A DNA stretch of 64,000 nucleotides. Source: Kutzneria kofuensis (GTDB taxonomy: Bacteria > Actinomycetota > Actinomycetes > Mycobacteriales > Pseudonocardiaceae). The DNA is taken from NCBI RefSeq assembly GCF_014203355.1, contig NZ_JACHIR010000001.1, positions 2,048,038 to 2,112,037 of the forward strand. Direction: 5' to 3'. Below, piece by piece: positions 30,221 to 38,242 of the stretch (position 1 is the stretch's first letter; the number at the start of each line of letters is the position of its first letter). The notes under the pieces are model-generated. The model was not told the DNA's origin. It did no database searches and worked only from the letters and a program-made list of their open reading frames with translations. Position numbers and translations under genes: made by a program.

Positions 30221-31294
30221 ATGCAGCGCAGAGCCCTCGCCCTGATCGCCGGAATCTCCGCGTTAGCTCTCGTCTCCGCCTGCTCGCGGGCCGGCGGCAG
30301 CGACACCCCCGCGCCGGCCGCCGCCGACCAGGGGCCGGCCACCGAGGTGCACCTCGGCTACTTCCCCAACGTCACGCACGCGGCCGCGCTGATCGGTCTG
30401 GAGAAGGGCTTCTTCGCCAAGGAACTGGGCGCCACCAAGCTGTCCACGCAGCAGTACAACGCCGGGCCGGACGAGGTCGGCGCGCTGCTGGGCAAGTCGC
30501 TGGACGCCGCGTTCATCGGCTCCGGCCCGGCCATCAACGCCTTCGCCAAGTCCGAGGGGCAGGGCGTGCGGCTGGTCGCCGGGGCCACCTCCGGCGGCGC
30601 GCAGCTGGTCGTCCGCAACGGCATCAACTCGGCGGCCGACCTCAAGGGCAAGACGATCGCCACCCCGCAGCTGGCCAACACGCAGGACATCGCGCTGAAG
30701 AAGTGGCTGGCCGCCAACGATCTCAAGGCCGGCGACGGGCCGACCGACGTGAAGGTGACCAACGCCGACAACGCCACCACCCTCGACCTGTTCAAGAAGG
30801 GCAGCATCGACGCGGCCTGGGCTCCCGCGCCGTGGTCGTCCCGGCTGGTCATCGAGGGCGGCGCCAAGGTGCTGCTCGACGAGCGCTCGCAGTGGCCGGA
30901 CGGCAAGTTCCCGACCACGGTGCTGATCGTGCGCACCGAGTTCCTGCAGCAGCACCCGGCCACCGTGCAGGCGTTGATCAAGGGTGAGCTGGACGCGGTC
31001 GACTGGGCGTCGTCGAACAAGGCCGACGCCGAGGCCGCGGTCAACGCCCAGCTGAAGAAGCTGACCGGCAAGGCGTTGGCGCAGAACGTGATCGACGACT
31101 CGTGGGGCCAGATCTCGCTCACCACCGACCCGCTGGCGGCGCGGTTCCCGCAGCTGGCCAAGGACCAGGTGACCGCGGGCGTGGCCAAGTCGGCGCCCGA
31201 AGTGAAGGGTTTCGCCGACCTCACGCTGCTGAACAAGGTGTTGCAGGCGGCGGGCAAGCCGGCGGCCGACGCCGCCGGACTCGACCAGAAGTGA
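30221..31294 (+). CDS. ABC transporter substrate-binding lipoprotein (sulfonate/taurine type)
   Basis: A 357-residue extracytoplasmic lipoprotein. The signal peptide ends in the lipobox LVSAC with Cys at about residue 21. The mature part has the SsuA/TauA/NMT1-like pattern EVHLGYFPNVTHAAALIGLEKGFFAKELGATKL, then DAAFIGSGPAINAFAKS and IDAAWAPAPWSSRLVIEGGAKVL. It is 14 bp downstream of cysN, so the likely cargo is an organosulfur compound such as a sulfonate; nitrate and thiamine-precursor binders share this fold and cannot be ruled out. Confidence 0.88.
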   Translation: MQRRALALIAGISALALVSACSRAGGSDTPAPAAADQGPATEVHLGYFPNVTHAAALIGLEKGFFAKELGATKLSTQQYNAGPDEVGALLGKSLDAAFIGSGPAINAFAKSEGQGVRLVAGATSGGAQLVVRNGINSAADLKGKTIATPQLANTQDIALKKWLAANDLKAGDGPTDVKVTNADNATTLDLFKKGSIDAAWAPAPWSSRLVIEGGAKVLLDERSQWPDGKFPTTVLIVRTEFLQQHPATVQALIKGELDAVDWASSNKADAEAAVNAQLKKLTGKALAQNVIDDSWGQISLTTDPLAARFPQLAKDQVTAGVAKSAPEVKGFADLTLLNKVLQAAGKPAADAAGLDQK

Positions 31295-31321
31295 CCCGGA
31301 CCGACTAAGGCAGGCGAGGAC

Positions 31322-32107
31322 ATGACCGCGACGCTGGAGACCTCCGCCATGACCACTGCCGTGCGACTGACCGGCGTGCACAAGAGCTTCGGCGCCGGCC
31401 GGTCGGCCGTCTCCGCGCTGGAGGGGGTGGACCTGTCGGTCGCGCCGGGCGAGTTCGTGTGCCTGCTCGGCGCGTCCGGCTGCGGCAAGACGACGCTGCT
31501 CAACCTGGTCGCCGGCCTGGACCGGCCGACGGCGGGCGACATCACGCTGAGCACCTCCCGGCCGGCGGTGATGTTCCAGGAGGCCGCGCTGATGCCGTGG
31601 CTGACGGCGTCCCGCAACGTGGAGCTGGCGCTGCGGTTCGGCGGCATGCGGCGGGCGGCGCGCCGGGAGCGCGCCGGCGAGCTGCTGGAGTTGGTGCGGC
31701 TGGCCGGTCTCGGCGACAAGCGGCCGCACGAGCTGTCCGGCGGCATGCGGCAGCGGGTGGCGTTGGCTCGCGCGCTGGCGTCCGCGGTGCAGGGCTCGCA
31801 GGACGGTTCGCCGGCGCTGCTGCTGATGGACGAGCCGTTCTCCGCGCTGGACGCGATCACCCGGGACGTGCTGCAGGGCGAGTTGCTGCGGGTGTGGCGG
31901 GCCACCAACACCGCCGTGCTGTTCGTGACGCACGACGTGCGTGAGGCGGTCCGGCTGGGGCAGCGTGTGGTGCTGCTGTCCTCGCGGCCCGGCCGGGTGG
32001 TGCGCGAGTGGCAGGTGGACGGACTGACCGCCGCCGCGGAGGCGACCGCCGTCGACGAGATCAACACGAGCCTGCGCGAGGTGATCAGCAGCCATGCCGC
32101 AGCCTGA
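31322..32107 (+). CDS. ABC transporter ATP-binding protein (SsuB/TauB type)
   Basis: A 261-residue nucleotide-binding subunit. Walker A is GASGCGKTT, the signature is LSGGMRQRVALARAL, Walker B is LLLMDEPFSALD, and the switch His is in FVTHDVREAV. MFQEAALMPWLTASRNVELAL is typical of the sulfonate/nitrate group. It follows the binding protein by 27 bp, with GGCGAGGAC as ribosome-binding site, and overlaps the permease gene by 14 bp. Confidence 0.92.
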   Translation: MTATLETSAMTTAVRLTGVHKSFGAGRSAVSALEGVDLSVAPGEFVCLLGASGCGKTTLLNLVAGLDRPTAGDITLSTSRPAVMFQEAALMPWLTASRNVELALRFGGMRRAARRERAGELLELVRLAGLGDKRPHELSGGMRQRVALARALASAVQGSQDGSPALLLMDEPFSALDAITRDVLQGELLRVWRATNTAVLFVTHDVREAVRLGQRVVLLSSRPGRVVREWQVDGLTAAAEATAVDEINTSLREVISSHAAA

Positions 32108-32972
32108 CGTCGTCGACGAGTCCGTCGCGGCGGTCGAGGCGGGCCTGGACGCGCTGGACACGCCGAGCGAGCGGCACCGGTGGAGCTGGCGGCGGGCGGT
32201 GTCGGTCGTGGCCCCGCCCGTCATCGCCGTCGTGCTGCTGCTCGTGGTGTGGCAGGCGCTGTGGGCCGCCGCCTTCTGGCCCGAGTACCAGCTGCCCGCG
32301 CCGGCCGCGGTGTGGCAGGTCATCGTCGAGAACCTGCAGTCCGGGCAGGCGTTCGAGGTGCTGTGGAACTCCGTGCACCGCGCGGTCCTCGGCTTCGCCG
32401 CCGGCGTGCTGATCGGCACGCCGCTCGGCCTGGTCGTGGCCAAGGTGCGGGTCGTGCGGGCGGCGATCGGGCCGCTGCTGTCGGGCCTGCAGAGCCTGCC
32501 GTCGGTGGCGTGGGTGCCGGCCGCGGTGCTGTGGTTCGGCGTGACGCCGTCGACGGTGTACTTCGTGGTGCTGATGGGTTCCGTGCCGTCGATCGCCAAC
32601 GGCCTGGTGGCCGGCATCGACCAGATCCCGCCGATCCTGCCGCGCGTGGGCACCGTGCTGGGCGCGTCCCGGCTGGCCTCGGCCCGGCACATCCTGCTGC
32701 CGGCCGCGCTGCCGGGCTACCTGGCCGGCCTGAAGCAGGGCTGGGCCTTCTCCTGGCGGTCGCTGATGGCGGCGGAGATCATCGCCGTGTCGCCGCAGCT
32801 GGGCAAGGGGCTCGGCGCGTTCCTGGAGGACGGCCGCAACCTCAGCGACATGCCGACCGTGATCGCCGCCATCTTCCTGATCCTGCTCGTGGGCATCGGC
32901 ATCGAACTGCTGGTGTTCCGGCCGCTGGAGCGCTCGGTGCTGCGAGCGCGTGGACTGAGCGGAGCCTTCTGA
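32094..32972 (+). CDS. ABC transporter permease (SsuC/TauC type)
   Basis: A 292-residue permease with six predicted helices and the EAA-type cytoplasmic loop GTVLGASRLASARHILLPAALPGYLAGLKQGWAFSWRSLMAAEII. An extended polar N-terminus of about 35 residues precedes the first helix. It pairs with the adjacent ATPase and lipoprotein to form a complete sulfonate-type importer within the sulfur operon. Confidence 0.92.
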   Translation: MPQPDVVDESVAAVEAGLDALDTPSERHRWSWRRAVSVVAPPVIAVVLLLVVWQALWAAAFWPEYQLPAPAAVWQVIVENLQSGQAFEVLWNSVHRAVLGFAAGVLIGTPLGLVVAKVRVVRAAIGPLLSGLQSLPSVAWVPAAVLWFGVTPSTVYFVVLMGSVPSIANGLVAGIDQIPPILPRVGTVLGASRLASARHILLPAALPGYLAGLKQGWAFSWRSLMAAEIIAVSPQLGKGLGAFLEDGRNLSDMPTVIAAIFLILLVGIGIELLVFRPLERSVLRARGLSGAF

Positions 32973-32974
32973 CC

Positions 32975-33709
32975 GTGACACCGCTGATCGCCGTCGCCCA
33001 CGGCAGCCGCGACCCCCGTTCGGCCGCGACCGTGCACGAGTTGCTGGACGTGGTGCGGGCGCTGCGGCCCGGCCTGGACGTGCGGGCGGCGTTCCTCGAC
33101 CTCTCCGCGCCGCGGCTGGGCGACGTGCTGTCCGCGGTGGCGTGGGACGGTCACCGGGAGGCGGTCGTGGTGCCGCTGCTGCTCGGAAGTGCTTACCACG
33201 CAAAGGTTGACGTGCCGGCAGCCGCGCGGCACCCGCGGCTGTCCATTCGCATCGCGGACGTGCTCGGCCCGGATCCGCGGCTGGAGTCGGCCGCGCTGCG
33301 CCGATTGGCCGCCGCCGGTGTACGCCATGACGACCCGGAGGTCGGCATCGTTCTGGCCGCGGCGGGATCATCCCACGCGCCGGCGAATGCGTTGGTGCAC
33401 AAGGTCGCGCGGCGCTGGGCCCGCGGCTCCGGCTGGGCCGGCGTGACGGCCGCTTTCGCCGCGGCGGCCGAACCCGGTGTGGCTACGGCGATCTCGCGCC
33501 TGCGGGAGGCCGGCGCGAAGCGGATCGCGCTCGGATCCTGGTTCCTGGCCCCGGGTCTACTACCCGACCGGGTCATCGCTCAGGCCCGATCGGCCGCGCC
33601 TGATGTGACGATCGCTCAGCCTCTCGGCGCCGACATCGATGTGGCGGAACTGGTGCTGCACCGCTATTCGGCGGCAGCGATGGGCGCGGTCGGCGTACGC
33701 TCAGCCTGA
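32975..33709 (+). CDS. Sirohydrochlorin chelatase (CbiX/SirB-like)
   Basis: A 244-residue class II chelatase with two CbiX halves. The N-terminal half opens LIAVAHGSRDPRSAATVHELL with the metal-site His, followed by VVVPLLLGSAYHAKVDVP with the second His; the C-terminal half (VLAAAGSSHAPANALVH and ALGSWFLAPGLLPDRV) is degenerate but recognisable. It would insert iron into sirohydrochlorin to make the siroheme needed by SirA at the head of the operon. GTG 32975 is 2 bp after the permease stop. M. tuberculosis Rv2393 is the positional match. Confidence 0.88.
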   Translation: MTPLIAVAHGSRDPRSAATVHELLDVVRALRPGLDVRAAFLDLSAPRLGDVLSAVAWDGHREAVVVPLLLGSAYHAKVDVPAAARHPRLSIRIADVLGPDPRLESAALRRLAAAGVRHDDPEVGIVLAAAGSSHAPANALVHKVARRWARGSGWAGVTAAFAAAAEPGVATAISRLREAGAKRIALGSWFLAPGLLPDRVIAQARSAAPDVTIAQPLGADIDVAELVLHRYSAAAMGAVGVRSA

Positions 33710-33869
33710 GCGTTGTTCGGCGCCGCCAACGCCGATATCGTGACTTGTCTTCTGCGACAACGGGTTTCGCTGTGAACGGTTAACCCTTGTCGGCCTGTTA
33801 CCCGCGAGTAACGCTGTGAGCGCGAACACGTTTACGTTGTCCCTGCGACCACAGCGAGGTGGCTCCCCC

Positions 33870-34493
33870 GTGATCAAGACCAGCTCACGCCTGCTGGCCG
33901 GTGCGGCCCTGGCGATCGTGCCACTGCTGGGGCTGGCCGGTGTAGCCTCGGCCGACACCCAGTCTGTGAACTACTCCTGCCAGGGCAAGGCGGCCGGGCA
34001 GACGACCAACACGAGCCTGTCCCAGAACGTCGACTCCACCGCGCCCGCGACGGTGGCGCCCGGCGGCTCGCTGTCCATCACGCTCGCCCCCCAGGTCAAC
34101 ACCGTGCCGACCTCGGCCGGCGCGTTCACCGTCAAGTCCGTCAAGAACCTGACGCTGGCCGTGCCGATCCCGGCGAACGCGACCCTGGTGTCGTTCAGCC
34201 TGTCCGGCGGCTCCGGCATCGGCACCGCGTCCGCCGCCCAGGTGGGCAACAACATCGTCACCTCGGTGACCGGCCCCATCGCCGGCGGCGCGCAGTTCCA
34301 ACTGCCGGCGCTGACGCTCAACCTGACCGCCGGTGACTCCGGCGCCATCACCACCACGCTGGCCGGCACCAGCTACACCGACGCCGGCCTGAAGTTCACC
34401 ACCACCGTGTCGGTCTTCGGCTTCCCCGTCGACGCGCCGACCGCGTGCTACCCGAACCCGGCCCCGACGCTGACCAGCACCACGATCGGCTGA
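33870..34493 (+). CDS. Secreted beta-rich protein of unknown function
   Basis: A 207-residue exported protein. GTG 33870 is preceded by GAGGTGG; the signal peptide ends near LAGVASA before DTQ. The mature part has alternating short strands rich in Ser/Thr/Val (LSITLAPQVNTVPTSAGAFTV, TLAVPIPANATLVSFSLSGG) and two widely separated Cys (YSC near the start, ACYP near the end) that could form a disulfide. No catalytic motif is seen. The region 33710-33869 holds A/T-rich promoter-like sequence and an imperfect GTTAC...GTAAC inverted repeat at 33797-33812. Confidence 0.7.
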   Translation: MIKTSSRLLAGAALAIVPLLGLAGVASADTQSVNYSCQGKAAGQTTNTSLSQNVDSTAPATVAPGGSLSITLAPQVNTVPTSAGAFTVKSVKNLTLAVPIPANATLVSFSLSGGSGIGTASAAQVGNNIVTSVTGPIAGGAQFQLPALTLNLTAGDSGAITTTLAGTSYTDAGLKFTTTVSVFGFPVDAPTACYPNPAPTLTSTTIG

Positions 34494-34508
34494 CGGAGTC
34501 CGAAAAAC

Positions 34509-34551
34509 GCGTGTGCCCGGCCATCGTGCGGAGGCCGGGCACACGCTTTTT
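34509..34551. terminator. Bidirectional intrinsic terminator
   Basis: A perfect 14-bp stem (arms 34509-34522 and 34533-34546) with a 10-nt loop. It is followed by TTTTT on the plus strand, and by a T5 run after one base on the minus strand, so it can end transcription of both the secreted-protein gene and the convergent sedolisin gene. Confidence 0.9.
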
Positions 34552-34569
34552 CAGTTTTTCAGTTGTGTG

Positions 34570-37500
34570 TCAGGCGAAGTAGCCGAACAGGTCGACCACC
34601 ACGTCCACCGAACCCTGGAAGTTGTACAGGTTGATCGCGCCGCCGTTGGTCGGCACGACCACGGAGTTCGGAATCGTCAGACCCGGAGTGAAGTTCAGGT
34701 TCGACGAGGACGGCCGCTGCATGCTCGACCCGTAGACCGTGATGAAGCTGCTGGCCGTCGGGTTCGTCGCCGTCACGTTCAGCGCCAGCGCGCCGGCCGT
34801 GCCCAGCGGGCCGTTGTTGCCCGCCGCGCCGTTGACGTTCTGGATCGCCACCTGCGTCACGGCGCCCGGACCGATCGGCACGCCGTTGTTGTTGATCAGG
34901 CCGGCGCCCGTGCGGCTGTCGGCCAGCCGGGCCGGGGCCGTCGGGTGGAAGTGCAGGCCGTCACCGCTGTTGGTGTAGTAGCCGAACACGTCCGCGATCA
35001 CGTCGACACTGCCGTAGTGGTTGAGGAAGGCCACCGAGCCGTCCGTGCCCACCGGGACCGTCACCAGGTTGGCGATGGTCTGGCCCGGCGAGTAGTTCAG
35101 GTTCGACGACTGCGGCGCGGCCGTGCCGCCCGGGTAGACCGTCAGGAAGCTGCCCGCGTTCGGGTTGGTCGCCGTCACGTTCAGCACGACCGCCGTGACA
35201 CCCGAGGCCGGGATGCCGGCCGCGCCCTCGATCGGCAGCGTGCGGGTCTGGCCCTCGCCGATCGCGCCGCCGTTGTCCCGGGTGTCCATCAGCCGGGCCG
35301 GGCCCGCCGCCTTGTACAGGCTCGCGCCGTCCGTCGAGTAGTAGCCGAACACGTCCGCCACCACGTCCACGTTGCCCGAGAGGTTGTAGAAGTCGACGAT
35401 GCCGTTGTCACCGACCCGCACCGTCACCAGGTTCGGGACCGTCACACCCGCCGTGTAGTTCAGGTTCGACGAGATCGGCCGCGGCTGCCCGTCCGGGTAC
35501 ACCGTCAGGAAGCTGCTGGCCGACGGGTTCGTCACCGTCACGTTCAGCACCACCGCGGTCGCACCCGTCGCCGGCACGCCACCCAGGCCCGCCACCTTCA
35601 GCTGGCGAGTGCCGTTCGAGTGCAGCGTCGTGCCGTCCGTGCGGGTGTCCATCAGCCGCGCCGGCGCCACCGGGGTGTACGCGCTACCCGCCGGCCCCGC
35701 CTTCGCGTTGCAGACCGCCTCGACGACCTGCGGCGCACGCGGCGTACCAAGGCCGGTGGTCAGGTCATAACCCACGCCCGCGTTGTACAGCCCGGACGTG
35801 TTGCCGGACACGGACATGAAGTTGTTGCCGGTGGTGACGTCACGGAAAGTGCCCTGCGGCGCGGCGTACAGCGCCGGGTTCGCGAATCCGACCGGACCCG
35901 TCGCGGCGCAGGCGTGGCTGCTGTTGGCCAGCGCGATGATCGCGGCCCACACCGGGGTGGCACCGCTCGTGCCGCCCACCAGCCACCAGTCGGTCTCGGG
36001 CTGGGTCTGGCCCGGCGGCGTGAACTCACCGAACGAAACGAGATACCTCGTGTCGGCCGAAGCCAACGCGGCCACGTCCGGAACCTGCCGGCACGTCGAA
36101 CCGTCGGTCCTGGCGCAGCTGTAGCCGGGGCCACTGACGTTGGCCTGGTAGTTGCCCGCACCCGAAAGGGACTGCACGGCCGAGACACCGCCACCAGTGG
36201 CACCGTTGCCCGTGTTCCACACGGTCTCGACGCCGTTGGTGCCGAACATCCGCGTGCCGCCGACGGCGGTCACATAAGGCTGACCCGCCGGGTCGTCAAC
36301 GCTGAGCACACTGCCGTTGGTCGAGCCGGTGCCGTGGTAGCAGTCGCTGGAACCCGTGTCGCCCGCGGCCGCGAGCACCGTCTGTCCCTGGGCGGCCGCC
36401 TGCTGGAAGATCGCCTTCTCGGCGGTGATCCGGCCCGGGTCGAACGCCTGCACGTTGTACTCGCAGGTGCCCCAACTGGTGGAGATCACCTGCGCAGTGT
36501 CGTCGTTCACCATCCGCTGGTAGACGGCGGTCGCGTCGGCGCTAGTGGCGTCCTGCCAGTCCGGCCCCTGGTAGACGTTGACCGTGGCGCCCGGTGCGAT
36601 GCCGTTCACGTACTCGATGTCCAGCGCCGACTCGAGGCCGGTCTGGTCGTCGTCGGTGTGCACGACCGGCCGTGTCGGCGGCTTCTGCGGGTTGACAACG
36701 ATCTTGTTCACGTTGGCGTGCGCGTTCATGCACCGCTGGAAGTCGACGATGTCCTGCCAGTCGAAGTCCTCGAGTTCGAAGAGCGCGACCGTCACGCCGT
36801 TTCCGTTGTCGCCGTACTGCGTGTACAGCTGCGCGGTGTTGTAGCCGTAGGACTGGGACAGCGAGCCGGGCTGCCAGAACGTTTGAGTGTCAGTCCAGCC
36901 TGCGCCTGCAGCGGCCTGAGCGACATCCTGACAGAGGCCCGGGGTGACGGTGTTGGGCCGTGTCGCACTGGGATTCGCCGCCGCGTGGGCCGGCCCCTGC
37001 GGCTTGGTGTGGCTGGGCGCGACCTTGACCAGGTTGTTCAGGCCCAGCACGCCCGTCACCGAGGACGCGACCGACGCCGGCAGCTTCGGCGCCGACGTGT
37101 TGGCGAACGTGGTCCGGCCGTCCGACAGCTTGTAGCCGGCGAAGTCCACGCCCAGCGCCGAGTGAACCTCAGCCGCCGTCGCGGTGACCGGGATGCTCAG
37201 GCCGTCCGGCGTGGCCGGACCCGGGTTCAGGCCCGCGTCCTTCAGCGCCTTGGTGACGGCGTCGATGGTCTGCTTGGTCGCGCCGAAGACGCCCCCGAAC
37301 TGCCCCTTGCCGAGGTAGTGCTTGTACTGCGGGGACTTCGGGTCCGAGACCTGCTGGACGAAGGCGTCCAGCGCGGCCTGGTCGCGCGGGGCCAGAGCCA
37401 CCGAGAGGTTGAGCTTGGCGTCGGATGCGGGCGCCGCCGCCGCGACCGCACCGTGCGGGATGGCCGGCACCTTGCCGACGGCCTGCGGGACCAGGCCCGC

Positions 37501-37629
37501 CTGAGTGGTCTGCGCCGACGCCAGCGGCGTCGCGACGACCGTGAGACTGACTGCCGCGATGGTCGCCGCCTGTAGCCGGCGACGCCACGGTGACCCGGCA
37601 GAGGATCTGCCGGCGTCTGTGTCTGACAT
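34570..37629 (-). CDS. Secreted sedolisin (S53) protease with three C-terminal repeats
   Basis: A 1019-residue exported pro-protease. The signal peptide ends at about residue 39 (TPLASA), an S53 propeptide runs to about 205 (LSVALAPRDQAALDAFVQQVSDPKSPQYKHYL), and the catalytic domain to about 640. Catalytic residues: Glu333 and Asp337 in GLESALDIEYVNGIAPGA, Asp424 in AAAGDTGSS and Ser555 in VGGTSGATPVWA. Residues 651-1019 are three repeats of about 120 residues, each starting with PARLxDTR or PARLxDSR and ending with VDVVxDVFGYY or VDVVVDLFGYF. Such repeats occur in other secreted actinobacterial proteins and may bind the cell wall or substrate. ATG 37629 has GGGAGGA upstream. It acts outside the cell, probably at low pH. 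Confidence 0.92.
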   Translation of the reverse strand: MSDTDAGRSSAGSPWRRRLQAATIAAVSLTVVATPLASAQTTQAGLVPQAVGKVPAIPHGAVAAAAPASDAKLNLSVALAPRDQAALDAFVQQVSDPKSPQYKHYLGKGQFGGVFGATKQTIDAVTKALKDAGLNPGPATPDGLSIPVTATAAEVHSALGVDFAGYKLSDGRTTFANTSAPKLPASVASSVTGVLGLNNLVKVAPSHTKPQGPAHAAANPSATRPNTVTPGLCQDVAQAAAGAGWTDTQTFWQPGSLSQSYGYNTAQLYTQYGDNGNGVTVALFELEDFDWQDIVDFQRCMNAHANVNKIVVNPQKPPTRPVVHTDDDQTGLESALDIEYVNGIAPGATVNVYQGPDWQDATSADATAVYQRMVNDDTAQVISTSWGTCEYNVQAFDPGRITAEKAIFQQAAAQGQTVLAAAGDTGSSDCYHGTGSTNGSVLSVDDPAGQPYVTAVGGTRMFGTNGVETVWNTGNGATGGGVSAVQSLSGAGNYQANVSGPGYSCARTDGSTCRQVPDVAALASADTRYLVSFGEFTPPGQTQPETDWWLVGGTSGATPVWAAIIALANSSHACAATGPVGFANPALYAAPQGTFRDVTTGNNFMSVSGNTSGLYNAGVGYDLTTGLGTPRAPQVVEAVCNAKAGPAGSAYTPVAPARLMDTRTDGTTLHSNGTRQLKVAGLGGVPATGATAVVLNVTVTNPSASSFLTVYPDGQPRPISSNLNYTAGVTVPNLVTVRVGDNGIVDFYNLSGNVDVVADVFGYYSTDGASLYKAAGPARLMDTRDNGGAIGEGQTRTLPIEGAAGIPASGVTAVVLNVTATNPNAGSFLTVYPGGTAAPQSSNLNYSPGQTIANLVTVPVGTDGSVAFLNHYGSVDVIADVFGYYTNSGDGLHFHPTAPARLADSRTGAGLINNNGVPIGPGAVTQVAIQNVNGAAGNNGPLGTAGALALNVTATNPTASSFITVYGSSMQRPSSSNLNFTPGLTIPNSVVVPTNGGAINLYNFQGSVDVVVDLFGYFA

Positions 37630-37800
37630 GCATTCCTCCCTGGAACACGCTGTACGTGAACCCCGACCAAGGAGGAGGACGCGTGGGGGCGTGTACCCCC
37701 GTGACTCCCCCTTGACGGCGAGACAGTACCAGCGCGTGACCTCCATGCGGACTGAAATCCTAGGCTTCACTTCTTGCCCCTGCCGCTCGCGCGCGCAGCG

Positions 37801-37828
37801 GCTGGGGCGGCGCATGCGCCGCCCCAGC
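37801..37828. terminator. 28-bp perfect palindrome
   Basis: Two 12-bp arms GCTGGGGCGGCG and its complement around CATG give a 28-bp perfect palindrome. It lies 39 bp after the stop of the first immunity gene (minus strand) and ahead of the sedolisin gene, so a terminator or RNA-end role for the ALF1 operon is likely, although no T-run follows. The rest of 37630-37867 holds no gene. Confidence 0.55.
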
Positions 37829-37867
37829 GCAGCGATCATCCACTGGCGGGACCAGTGGACAACGTCC

Positions 37868-38242
37868 TCAGCGAACCAGCGTCCGGGCCAACTCCCGGCC
37901 GACCGCGATCAACTCGGCCTGGTCCGAGTTGGCGGCCTCGATGTCGCCACCCGCCCGGAACAACATGCCCAGGCTGATCTCGAGGAAACCGCGAGTCAGG
38001 CGGAGGTACTGCGTGTGCCCGACGACCGAGCTGTCGAGGACCACCCGGAGCCAGCCGGCCAGACCCGCCGGGTCGATCCAGTAGTCGTCACTGGTCCAGA
38101 CGCTCAGCCAGGTGTCCAGCGCGGGAAACTCCGGGTTCTCGGCCTCGATCAGCCGGGCGACGCCGAGGTAAGTGCGCCCGACACCGCTGGCCGGGTTCCA
38201 CAGGTTGTCCGGCGCATCCCGGAGCTGGAAGCTGACACTCAT
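37868..38242 (-). CDS. Putative immunity protein for ALF1
   Basis: A 124-residue acidic protein starting MSVSFQLRDAPDNLWN, with PEFPALDTWLSVWTSDDYWIDPAGLAGWLRVVL in the middle and a helical C-terminus. No signal peptide, so it is cytoplasmic. Its ATG overlaps the stop of the ALF1 gene by one base (TAATG), which ensures coupled expression. It is not similar to the other two putative immunity proteins in this window. Small size, acidity, lack of export signal and the tight link to a large secreted protein with a nuclease-like C-terminus are the grounds for the immunity call; I do not recognise the family. Confidence 0.55.
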   Translation of the reverse strand: MSVSFQLRDAPDNLWNPASGVGRTYLGVARLIEAENPEFPALDTWLSVWTSDDYWIDPAGLAGWLRVVLDSSVVGHTQYLRLTRGFLEISLGMLFRAGGDIEAANSDQAELIAVGRELARTLVR

